Part shown: piece by piece, positions 55,095 to 63,870 of the stretch
Numbering within the stretch: position 1 is the stretch's first letter
How the letters are laid out: each line of letters starts with the position of its first letter
From: Perkinsus olseni
Taxonomy: Eukaryota; Perkinsozoa; Perkinsida; Perkinsidae
DNA length: 64,000 bases
Direction: 5' to 3'
Assembly (NCBI GenBank): GCA_013115135.1
Contig: JABANP010000102.1
Span: 1 to 64,000 of the forward strand
Translations under genes and position numbers: made by a program
Notes under the pieces: model-generated
Database searches by the model: none
Told to the model about the DNA's origin: nothing
The model's input: only the letters and a program-made list of their open reading frames with translations

Positions 55095-56018
55095 ATGCTC
55101 GGCCGTCACCTACTGACAGCACTTTCAGCTTACATTGCAGGTGTACAGGGCGTGGAGCTATGGGGAACCTACTGTCACAACAAGGAAATCTTCATCTATC
55201 CGAAGCTACCATTCGATAGCTTCTGTCTTTCCCTCAACAAGGGGCAAGCTCCCGTGGGCGCAGACCTTCCGCAGCGCCTGGCATGGATCGAAGCGCTGTT
55301 TCGCTACACGACGACAATCCCAGCCAAGGCCTTGGTCTATTCACCCAGAATTCCCTTCAAGTGGGATAAAGGAGAGCTTGCAAATACCTCTATGAACATA
55401 TTGGTAGTTGATCTGCGGAAACTAGAGCATGAAGATGAGCTCAGCAGATGGCTGAGAGAGGTTGCCGAACTGCTCGGACAAGGTAACGGGACGGCTGTTG
55501 AAGGCCTCCGAATATATCCTAAGTTGAAGGGCAACTTGCCGTCTGGGAACGCTCGCCTAACGCTCTCTCTCGTCGATTATCACCTAGTGCTCGATCGCGT
55601 GGACAAGGACATCATTGCTTCGGAGAGATCCATCGAGGGGCGAGTGAAAGCTGGAACTTACCGGGCTTATGGTCGCCCGAACAAGTGCTCATCTACTACC
55701 GTAGATATTCGTGAGAGGAGGGAGGGTATCGAAGCTTCGATCACGTTTGTGTTCTCCGATGGCAGTGCTGAGAAGATCGGCTACGTGAAGCTGGAGGGTG
55801 ATAGAATGATGAAGGTGGACCAGAAATCGATGGACTTCATACAACTAACCACCTTCAACCTAAAAACCTACTACGTGAGGAGGAACACGAATATCCGAAA
55901 CCTTACTCTAAGTACCATCGCCATCGCGCCCAATGGAGAGAAGCAAATTCTGCTGTACCTTGGAGAGGCCCACGACGGTTCTCCCGCGGCGATGGTGAGT
56001 CTGCCCAGGGTATCATAA
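55095..56018 (+). CDS. Family B secreted protein, copy 2
   Basis: 307 residues from ATG 55095 (MLGRHLLTALSAYIAGVQG signal peptide, then VELWGTYCHN). Intact family-B layout: paired Cys (TYCHN, DSFCLSL), IPFKWDKGEL, LRIYPKL, LVDYHLVLDRVDK, then the C-domain from VKAGTYRAYGRPNKCSS through TIAIAPNGEKQILLYLG to GSPAAMVSLPRVS. The inter-domain linker is short, with no strong KRKR cluster. Sits 0.8 kb after copy 1 and 0.2 kb before copy 3. No known family recognised. Confidence 0.75.
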   Translation: MLGRHLLTALSAYIAGVQGVELWGTYCHNKEIFIYPKLPFDSFCLSLNKGQAPVGADLPQRLAWIEALFRYTTTIPAKALVYSPRIPFKWDKGELANTSMNILVVDLRKLEHEDELSRWLREVAELLGQGNGTAVEGLRIYPKLKGNLPSGNARLTLSLVDYHLVLDRVDKDIIASERSIEGRVKAGTYRAYGRPNKCSSTTVDIRERREGIEASITFVFSDGSAEKIGYVKLEGDRMMKVDQKSMDFIQLTTFNLKTYYVRRNTNIRNLTLSTIAIAPNGEKQILLYLGEAHDGSPAAMVSLPRVS

Positions 56019-56204
56019 CGCAGTCGATGTCTTCTTTATATCTATGCTTGATGTATCCGCTGTCTCTAAGCCGGTGTTGCTTCCGTCAATCTCACCAGAT
56101 CGGGCAACGGAGGTCAGTTCCCTAACTCTGACGTACAGCGAAATCGCCGAAACCTGAACTGTCCGGCTTCGAGTTCCGATGATAATGTATGTGCATGATC
56201 GGTA

Positions 56205-57363
56205 ATGCGCTCTGGACCGGGCCCACTGGGTGATTTAACCAGCGATTCTCGCCGACAATGGGAGTGCAACTTATTTGGGTTTCATTCGTTTAGTTCTACC
56301 AATGTCGCGCCGCTTCGCCGCCTTTTCTCCGCCGTGATCTTGACGGCTCTCAGTGTGGTGACCTCGACTTTCGACGGCGCCACTAAGCGTTGCCACTCGA
56401 GAGAGAAGTTCTCCTTCCCTGAGCTTCCGGTAGACACCTTTTGCGTCGAAGCTAAAGATGGATGATGATAGTGCATGGACCGCTCGGTTCGCGTACTCCC
56501 TTAAAGACCACCCGACCGTGCATCAGGAAACTCCAGTTTTACCAATGTTACAAGGGGAATACAAAACTCACGAAGGGGACATCATCAATTACATAAGGCC
56601 GGTACTCCACGAACTTAACGTGGATGAAAAGAACGCGGTGAGAGAGTGGTTCACTGAGCTGGGGAAAGGCCTTCGGCATGAAAGAGCGGCTTGATCCTCG
56701 CGACGTACTTGTACATGTGGGGTATCATAAGGGCAAGCTTGTGCTTGACAAGGAGGTTACGGTAGAGTTGAGCTCTTCGACTGAAGCTGCCGGTAGAACC
56801 CTGGTCCTGAGCCCACCGGGTTACAAACCTTCCGCTCCCAAGTACGCATCAAGAGAAAACGGATGGGGCTCTGTGGTCAAACGCAAACGTATTGAGTCTG
56901 ACTTCGGAGGGCCATCGCGTGAGAAGCGTTTCCGGAGGCCTGCCGACCCAGTTGCGATTACATCTGGGAACTACGAGTACATCGACCCGACGCAGGATAC
57001 CCCCAATGTCATGGTGGAGATCATAAACAACACCAAAGGAATGGTAGGAGCCGAAGTTAAGTTCGGACTTTGCGAGGATGATCGCGGAAAGGAGCTAGCC
57101 ACTACGGGGTTTGTGAAACTAACGGGCTCCTACAGAGCCTTTCGCTTGGATACCAACTCGATGCCCGAAAAGAAGCGGGAGGGCTGCCGAGGACAGCATC
57201 AAACGTTTGGCTACTTTCATGCCAGCGCTCGATCTCAATACCATCACTATCGAACCTCTCGAGGGCGAGAAGATTCTTTTACGCTATGGTAAAGTGGAGA
57301 ACGGCAAGGCGGCTCATGCTGTCGAACTTCGCCATGTGAGAAGGAAGCTGCGATGGTGTCACT
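56205..57363 (+). CDS. Family B protein, copy 3, three +1 frame breaks
   Basis: Family-B signatures appear in successive frames. The N-domain is FSAVILTALSVV (leader), then RCHSREKFSFPELPVDTFC, then MDDDSAWTARFAYSL. REWFTELGKGL precedes VLVHVGYHKGKLVLDKEV. A very basic linker (VVKRKRIESD, REKRFRRPAD) follows, then the C-domain (SGNYEYIDPTQ, GAEVKFGLC, LNTITIEPLEGEKILLRYG). All three breaks are +1 and can be placed in short runs (AAA near 56455, GG near 56670, GGG near 57180). The start codon is unclear, and the C-domain lacks the Cys of its relatives. Either a recent pseudogene or an intact gene with assembly errors. Confidence 0.55.
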
Positions 57364-57387
57364 GATGTCGGTGATGTTGTTGTCATT

Positions 57388-59069
57388 TCACGACTTGCGT
57401 TTCATGAACTGATAAAACTCGGAACGTTGAGGCCAACCAGAAATGAGGCTAGTACGAACACAACCATGGTAGAAATATGCATGCCTGATGCGGCCGATCT
57501 CAGCCGCAGTCTCGCCGAAGAAGCTCCTCGAGAGAACAATAGCCGCCGCCTTTTGCAAGATGTAGTAGTTAACATACGACAGAGTGACGCCCGTGAACTG
57601 ATGGTAGACATCAGAAGACCGATCAATGTGGACGATCTCCTCGCCCTCATTGGTCTCATCGATTCTCAGTCTGACGATCTTGGCCCCATGCTCATGCACG
57701 GCAGTAGTGTCGAACACATCTTCCGTGTCCGAGCTGAGAAACCACTTAGTGTGAGCTGCTGAGAGGCCGAGTTCCTCTTCAACACGAGCAGCACATGACA
57801 GGAATTCTTCCAGTGTCTCGAGACCATGGCGTTTGGGGTCCCACCATTTGTCCAACTGTCTATCACCACTTCTGAAATGTATCGCGATGAAGCTACTCGG
57901 ATTATCAGTACCAAATGTCGCCCGCATCGCCCTCTCAATATGTCGTGCCAAGTGAATGGTCGGGTTGAAATAGACATCTCCAGATCTCACTCGTCAAATG
58001 CTCCACCTCACGGATGGCCAGAGCTGCCGGCGACTTCCGAAAAGCCTCACTTTCCAGAATATTGCCGATGTCGCGATGGTTGTGCGAGAATATCATCACT
58101 CGACTCGTGTCGTTGGCGATGAACGGCAAATCTCTGATCAAACGCTTTCGGTTATCAACATACACGAAGACTGAAGGATGGGCTCCGACTCCGCTGGGAG
58201 GGAATCCGCCAATCGATTGAGTCTGGTAGGGGCTGCAGTAGCATGCCCAGCGGAATAGGAGAGTCGACGTCGAGCAACAGAGCACGACCGGTGAGTAAGG
58301 CCAATACAAAAGCCGTGGATATACCGTTGATTCTGTCACCGTGTCCGCCACATAGTGACCAAGGATTGCAAGAAAAAATCAAAAATCGAGATGAGCGGGC
58401 AGTTGGATTCGCAATCATTTCAGCATGGATTGCCTTGTACTCTTCAAAGATACGCTCGAAAGAAGTCGACGGGTTCGGAGGCCCAGGATTGACGGTGGAT
58501 ACCGTCATGCCGGTCGGACGGTCGGCGCTGGCTTTCCATTCCCAAGTCCGATCATCCACTCTCCACCGCTCAGTGGCGTCAATGAGGCGGATTCTCGAGC
58601 TCGATGGCCACCCACGTGGAAGGCAGTCGTTGATGAGCGCGAGAAAGCCCGGTTCCGTTGCACTGTGACGCCGCCAGCAGAGGGACTGCCTATCACCGGA
58701 GGCCTCCAGAGTAATGCCGAGATGAGTCGGGCGGAGATTGTGATACCAGGGCTCCCTGAAGCTGTCCTCGAGCCAGAGTGTAAAATCAGACGACCGGACC
58801 AGCGGGGATGATTGGATATTGTGAATGGTGACGGGAGCTGTGAGATTTGAGATGTGTACAACCGTCAAGGTGTGGTGATGTGACGATGAGTGCGCAAGAC
58901 CACCGCCATTGATGGAGAGTCGCCGATCGGCTTCCTTGTATGGGAGGTCAGGGAGAAAAGTGCGCTCGACGAAAAGGTCCTGATCGAGAAGACGAGAATA
59001 ACCTAAACTCTTGCCGTGGGATGCTAATCCCAGAAGACCAACTTGAGAGGGGCGCAACATCAAAGTCAT
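57388..59069 (-). CDS. Fucosyltransferase-like glycosyltransferase (two frame breaks)
   Basis: Read from 59069 down. The central motif FSCNPWSLCGGHGDRINGIS, then ALLTGRALLLDVDSPIPLG and IDWRIP, fits the nucleotide-sugar region of GT-B fucosyltransferases (G-x-G-D/N-R-x-x-G). Later come VFVYVDNRKRLIRDLPFIAN, FNPTIHLARHIERAMR, SFIAIHFRSGDRQLDKWW (H-F/Y-x-R-x-G-D), TKWFLSSDTEDVF, and the end LSRSFFGETAAEIG. The frame shifts twice by +1 (near 58180-58195, where a CCC run fits, and near 57955-57985, where a TTT run fits). No signal peptide at 59069; the true N-terminus may lie elsewhere, since a tRNA gene begins 5 nt upstream. Probably transfers fucose in the secretory pathway. Exact GT family not fixed. 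Confidence 0.6.
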
Positions 59070-59073
59070 CCAC

Positions 59074-59146
59074 GGGGGACTAGCTCAAATGGTAGAGCGC
59101 TCGCTTAGCAAGCGAGAGGCACCGGGATCGATGCCCGGGTTCTCCA
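59074..59146 (+). tRNA. tRNA-Ala (AGC)
   Basis: 73 nt fold as a full cloverleaf. Acceptor GGGGGAC pairs with GTTCTCC (two G-U pairs). D-arm GCTCAAATGGTAGAGC. Anticodon stem GCTCGCT-TAGCAAGCGAG with anticodon AGC at 59107-59109. T-stem CCGGG/CCCGG, discriminator A at 59146. The T-loop reads ATCGATG, so position 54 is A rather than the usual T. A TTTT run at 59160-59163 can stop RNA polymerase III. It sits 5 nt from the fucosyltransferase ATG and 5 nt from the stop of the next minus-strand gene. Confidence 0.92.
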
Positions 59147-59151
59147 TTATA

Positions 59152-60420
59152 TTATAGCGTTTTCCCTCGTCTTACTTGTGCTACTCTATGCCCTCGATAG
59201 TCCGAGTTGAGCATAGCGGTGATTAACTGCAACTCGTAGACAAGTTTTGCAACTATCCGCACGAACGGCAGCACCAGACGGTCGGCCAGCTGCTCCCACG
59301 GCGCAGTGTGACCCAGCGAGCTATCGTCCACCGCACTATACCAAAACAAAGGGGTAGTCAACTGAGGGGACCGTATAAAATAGAGTAGCTGAGGGCCATT
59401 GTCGCGGCTACTTCAGTAACCCAGGCTGCATGCTCATAAGTCTCCGCAACTTGAGCCATATTCACTCCTGTTTCTCCGAAGGCCCATATGGCAGCGGGGA
59501 CACAGTAGGGGTCGACCTCCTCAACTTCACCGTAGATGAAGGCTCGATCGACTGACAGTATCTACTAGACACCGCTGAGGATGACGGGAGAGGGTGGAAC
59601 GCTCACGTAAGTGTAAATGGAATTGAGAGCGTTGAAAAGCTCGTTCATCTCCACCAGGCTGCTGCTGGGGTTCTCGCGAGGGCGCGCCGAGCAGATCCTA
59701 AGCCCACGGCTCACGAGCGCGGTAGTTGATGGTTTCCGGTAGACGAACCTGCACAGTTCTGTGTCCAGAACTGCTTCTATTGGGGAGGACTTCTCTCCAT
59801 CACGGCCTGAGTACGCCTGTCTTTGCCAAGGTAATGGCTTGTTGCAGAGCATCAGTTCGAATTGCAATAATTGAAGACAGCGTCTGAGGAGCCTTATGAT
59901 GCGCCTCGATTGGGGTGGAGGGGGAGCGGGTTTGTGGACATTTGAAGAGTCCACAGAAGGCGGATGCCCGACGGGCAGTCGTGAAGGTTGCGCTCGTATC
60001 TTTCAACCTCGAAAGTTACGCGAAGGATATGATACTTGGTTGCAAGGGAAGGACGGCATCTTTCTGAGGAGTTCTTCCATGCTGTCCACAACCTCTTCAG
60101 CAATCACTAAATTGGTGGTGCGGAACTCGATGATCCCTGAGAGGTATCGGAGAGCCTCTCCCACAGTGCTGAGCATTGCATCATTTGGTGGCACGACCTG
60201 AATACACCAGGGTTCGATCCGCGCCACAGGTATTTTTTCTCACGGGTTCCACCCCAGCGCAAGCGGCTTCAAGTCGGTCGAATGCGCCTTCGACTTGAGA
60301 TGAGAAGGCTGCAGCTGACGAACTCCACCCTGCAGAGGCTGGTCCAGCGCTCAGCATCTACTTTGTCTGCTCACCTCCGAAGCAGCCACTGTCCTTCTCC
60401 TGTTGAGCCGCGCATCGCCA
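59152..60420 (-). CDS. Unknown multi-exon minus-strand gene
   Basis: Exon-like segments in order: ~60303-60244 (SSQVEGAFDRLEAACAGVEP), 60197 down to ~60060 (VVPPNDAMLSTVGEALRYLS, VIAEEVVDSMEELLRKM), ~59800-59565 (SPIEAVLDTELCRFVYRKPS, VEMNELFNALNSIYTYVS), ~59545-59385 (DRAFIYGEVEEVDPYCVPA, QVAETYEHAAWVTEVAA) and ~59320-59152 (LADRLVLPFVRIVAKLVYEL). The stop is at 59152-59154. The first two segments are joined by a 46-nt intron (60243-60198) that contains an antisense tRNA T-arm. Helical protein, no family recognised. Confidence 0.5.
60198..60243 (-). repeat. 46-nt intron containing an antisense tRNA T-arm
   Basis: Read on the minus strand: GTGAGAAAAAATACCTGTG, then GCGCGGATCGAACCCTGG (reverse complement of a T-arm), then TGTATTCAG. 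Flanking exons read in phase 0. It has the same arrangement as the end of kinase intron 6. Confidence 0.75.
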
Positions 60421-60737
60421 AGTCAAGAGGAGTAGTGAGGAATAGAAGAGCAGGAGCATTCAATACCAGAGTATATACGAGAAAGAATACATCATAATGA
60501 TGACAAACCCCCTTCTCTAACCAGAGAGCGTCTGTTAGACAAGTTCAAAGACCACAACTATAGTACCGGCGTGACAGCCGTTTTCCTTTGCGCTGATATA
60601 CAGTGCGATGTGTAAGGGAAGGTTCAACCTAGCTAGGAGGGTGTCTATGGTCAGTGACTCATGTTGAGTGACACTCGAGAACACAACGTGCTCCGTCACC
60701 ACAAAGCACATCATGATGAACAACATTATCAAAAGAC
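60421..60737. other. Intergenic, start regions
   Basis: No gene recognised in about 300 bases between the unknown minus-strand gene and the end of family B copy 4. Confidence 0.4.
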
Positions 60738-61712
60738 TTACGACAGTCTGGGAAGCTTCACCGTCTCCGCAGGAGAGCCGTCTCGAGCCTTCCCGAGAAG
60801 CAACAAAATTTGATTCTCTCCGTCAGGCTCAATAACGATAGTGTCGAGAGTGAGATCCGGGATGTGAGTATCTTTCTGGAGGAGCGTGACTTTCGCGCTG
60901 AACCCCATCACCTCGGCAGAGGTCATCGCCCCTCGGTCCACCTTCAAAGCGCCATCGCCGGTCAGCTTGACCCAGCCGATGTCCTTCGACCCTCCCCCGA
61001 GGATCCCGAATGAGAACTCGGCTTCTAATGTTCCGTTCACTTCACGAATTTGTACTTTAGTTGATAGGCAATTTCTGGGGTAACCGAAGGTCTTGTAAGA
61101 GCCAACATTCACCTCTTCTGCAATTTTATCCATGAAGGAAATAGAATCCAACGCAAGTTTAGGTAGTTTTTTGTTTCTTCTCTCTGGCTTCTTCGGCACC
61201 CAAGGCTTCACTCTCTCCAACACGAAGCGGTATTTCCCAATTGCCATCGTAACACGGCACTTCACCGGTTCTGTCGACGAGCACACTGGGTACAGTCGAA
61301 GGGACCTCGCGAAAAGTCTTTCTCTTAGTCCGAGAAGTTTGCCCGTCTTACCCAGCCACTCGTGGAGCTCAGTTCTATTTTGAGGAGCATAGAAATCAAC
61401 ATAGATTTTATACACCGTAAACCCTGGAACGTGTTCTGTCGTCCATGACATTGGCACTTCCCGCAATGTACTCTCGGTTTGATCTCGCGATTTATAGCGA
61501 AACGTGGCATTAACGTCCACTTCATATGGCATAGGGCCGGCGTGACTAGCTTGGCGCTCGTCACGCGGGCTAAGGTCAACGCAGAAGAGCTCGAAGGGCT
61601 GCTCCGGATAGGGAAACAACTTTTCGCTGTGGCAATAGGTTCCCCAGAACTTCTCAGACAGCACTCGGCCGACGTTAACCGTGAGTAGTAGTAGGATGCG
61701 GTGGCTTAACAT
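60738..61712 (-). CDS. Family B secreted protein, copy 4
   Basis: 324 residues, intact. Signal peptide MLSHRILLLLTVNVGRVLS, then EKFWGTYCHSEKLFPYPEQP and FELFCVDL (paired Cys). Then VNATFRYKSR, VPMSWTTEHVP, LRLYPVCS, IGKYRFVLERV. The linker is basic (VPKKPERRNKKLPK). C-domain NVGSYKTFGYPRNCLSTKVQ, KDIGWVKLTGDGALKVD, TLDTIVIEPDGENQILLLLG, GSPAETVKLPRLS. Its 5' flank (61731-61786) is about 80 percent alike to that of copy 5, so the duplication included the promoter region. Confidence 0.75.
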   Translation of the reverse strand: MLSHRILLLLTVNVGRVLSEKFWGTYCHSEKLFPYPEQPFELFCVDLSPRDERQASHAGPMPYEVDVNATFRYKSRDQTESTLREVPMSWTTEHVPGFTVYKIYVDFYAPQNRTELHEWLGKTGKLLGLRERLFARSLRLYPVCSSTEPVKCRVTMAIGKYRFVLERVKPWVPKKPERRNKKLPKLALDSISFMDKIAEEVNVGSYKTFGYPRNCLSTKVQIREVNGTLEAEFSFGILGGGSKDIGWVKLTGDGALKVDRGAMTSAEVMGFSAKVTLLQKDTHIPDLTLDTIVIEPDGENQILLLLGKARDGSPAETVKLPRLS

Positions 61713-62364
61713 TGAGATAACAACGGGAAGGCTCGAGGACAGAATTTCATTCCGGAAGGGCTGAAAATGGAAATGTTGTTTTCGAGCAGGCTAAACTGTG
61801 GCGCCACCAGAACAACCCAGTGTGACGCTGTGACGCACGATCATCCGCCCTGCTCGGCGGGACTGCCGAGACAGCCGAGCAGCTTTGCACCCTGCAGGGA
61901 GCAGGATCCCTTCTGTTCGTTCTAAAGGGACTGTGTGAGCAGGCCACATCGACAGCATCGGCAGCAGCCTCAGCCGGAAACGGGGCCTTAGAACGTGCTT
62001 TCGTCTCATGCGTCTCCAACAGCTGCAGTCCAGCCACATTCAACGTCTCCTCACCTGGAGGCACGGCCCCTCAACGCACTGAGGAGCCCCCGGAAAAGCC
62101 CGAGGTCTACGTGGTCAGGGACCAGAATTTCACGTGAACTAGAAAGTGGTCGTCGCGGAATTTTTGACCGAGGAATTACGATTTATAATTTATGAAACGG
62201 GAATGGAAGATTTCGGTTCCCTGGAATTGAAATGGAAGTGACAGTTCATGAAATCGATCGGGCAATGGTGTGCCAGGGTGATCTGATTGGATAACACAAT
62301 GCTAGCAGCTCTTTTACAACATCAACATCATGATAAATTCTGATGAATTCGAGTATCAAACTAC
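61713..62364. other. Promoter-side spacer of family B copy 4
   Basis: Holds the conserved 5' block 61731-61786 (shared with 63817-63870). No other gene recognised. The minus-strand open frames here are not family-like. Confidence 0.4.
61731..61786 (-). promoter_or_regulatory. 5' block shared by family B copies 4 and 5
   Basis: Matches 63817-63870 at roughly four of five positions (words ACAGAA, TTCGTTTCGGA-like, GGCTG(A/G)AAATGGAAATG). It lies 19-74 nt upstream of the copy 4 ATG and at nearly the same distance (25-78 nt) in copy 5. It may be 5'UTR or core promoter, or simply recent duplication. Confidence 0.5.
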
Positions 62365-63792
62365 TCACGACGACACCTTGGCGAGCTCCACCGTCTCTGC
62401 AGGAGAGCCATCACGGGCCACTCCGAGGTGGAGCAAGATTCGATCGTCTCCATTGGGTTCGATGGCGATGTTATTGAGAGCAAGGTCTCGGACCCCAGTA
62501 TGTTCCTGCACGTTCCAAACTTGCATCTCGGCCACCATCACATTCGTAGGGTCCGTGTCTCCCTCGTCTACCTTCATAACTCTATCGCCACTCAACCTCA
62601 TGTAGTCGATGGTCTCCCCGTTGCCTTCTGGGAGATCGAAGGTGAACCTAGCTTCCAAAGCCTCGTCTTTTTCGCGAATATCCACCTCCGTTGACAAGCA
62701 CCCGCTCGGGTGACCAAAGACGCTGTAGGTGCCAGCCTTCACCGGGGCCACATAGGGAGTCGAAACGCGAGGAGACACCGCAGCGGTGCTGAGGCGTGCG
62801 GTTGCAGCGCGGTCGTCAAGTATTGTGGGTTCCCTTTCTGTTCCGGAGACCCTATCCAGAATCGCCGTCGCAGCAGGTGACCCATCACGAGCCCTCCCAA
62901 GGTTCACAAGAATCTGCTTATTCCCCTTCGCTTCAATGGTGATGGTACCGAGGGCCAACCCTCGAATGTTGGTAGCCGCCTGCACGTTCCAGACGTACAT
63001 TTCGGACAGCATCACAATCATCGGGTCTGTCACTTCCTTGTCCACCTTCATAACTCTATCGCCACTCAACACCATGTAGTCAATTTCCTCCTCGCTTCCG
63101 TCAAGGAGCTTAAAGGTGAACTTAGCTTCTAAATTCTCGTCTCTTTCACGAATATCCACCTTCGTTGACAAGCAGCCGCTCGGCTGACCATATACCTCGT
63201 AACTCCCTACTCCCACGCGCCCTTTAGAGGAGCCACCAGCAACAGCAGGGCGGGGCCGGGGCGTCACAACGCTCTGCCCAGGGTATCCGCCCTTCTTCAC
63301 GGGTTTCCTCTGTAGCATAGGCTCCTCGTCGTCCAAGACAAGGTGATACTTCTCTATCGCTACAGTAAGACGGTACTTGTATTGGTAGCGCGTTGATGGT
63401 GTTGGATAAATTCTAAGGGACTCCGGGCTGAGCTTGGCGTCGATTTTCAACAACTTTCCCGCTTTATTCAGCCACTCATTGAGCCCCGTACCATTTCTCA
63501 GCTCTGTGCTATTAACGACCAACTTGTGAACCTCGAAAGTGTGCATCTCTTCCATCTCCCACTCGAAGGGCACCACAGGGGTCGCGACTTCAACGTTGTT
63601 TCTCGTCGAAAAGCGGAGCCTCGCATCGACATCCACCTCGTCACGTTGGTACAAGTCCGCACAGAAGGTGTCGAATGGGACCTCAGGATAAGGGAAAAGT
63701 TTCTTGCTGTGACAGTAGGTGCCGTAGAACTCCTCAGCCAGCACTCGGCTGATGTGGGACGTAATTATAAGGAGAAGGTAACGGCCAAGCAT
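62365..63792 (-). CDS. Family B secreted protein, copy 5, duplicated C-domain
   Basis: 475 residues from ATG 63792, chosen because the signal peptide MLGRYLLLIITSHISRVLA precedes the family start EEFYGTYCHSKKLFPYPE; the frame is open further upstream without a leader. N-domain as in the family (FDTFCADL, RLRFSTR, VPFEWE, LRIYPTP, IEKYHLVLDDEE). A basic linker (LQRKPVKKGG, PRPRPAVAGG) follows. Then come two tandem C-domains, each with SYEVYG/TYSVFG, QPSGCLST/HPSGCLST, YMVLSGDRVMKVD/YMRLSGDRVMKVD and GSPAAT/GSPAET. The second copy ends VELAKVSS. The other copies have one C-domain, so an internal duplication is specific to this gene here. Confidence 0.8.
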   Translation of the reverse strand: MLGRYLLLIITSHISRVLAEEFYGTYCHSKKLFPYPEVPFDTFCADLYQRDEVDVDARLRFSTRNNVEVATPVVPFEWEMEEMHTFEVHKLVVNSTELRNGTGLNEWLNKAGKLLKIDAKLSPESLRIYPTPSTRYQYKYRLTVAIEKYHLVLDDEEPMLQRKPVKKGGYPGQSVVTPRPRPAVAGGSSKGRVGVGSYEVYGQPSGCLSTKVDIRERDENLEAKFTFKLLDGSEEEIDYMVLSGDRVMKVDKEVTDPMIVMLSEMYVWNVQAATNIRGLALGTITIEAKGNKQILVNLGRARDGSPAATAILDRVSGTEREPTILDDRAATARLSTAAVSPRVSTPYVAPVKAGTYSVFGHPSGCLSTEVDIREKDEALEARFTFDLPEGNGETIDYMRLSGDRVMKVDEGDTDPTNVMVAEMQVWNVQEHTGVRDLALNNIAIEPNGDDRILLHLGVARDGSPAETVELAKVSS

Positions 63793-63816
63793 CAAACGGA
63801 GAACGGAGACTGAAGA

Positions 63817-63870
63817 GGTTCGAGAACAGAACTTCGTTTCGGACAGGCTGGAAATGGAAATGAACTTTTC
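63817..63870 (-). promoter_or_regulatory. 5' block shared by family B copies 5 and 4
   Basis: Counterpart of 61731-61786, upstream of the copy 5 ATG at 63792. Similar distance and sequence. Confidence 0.5.
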
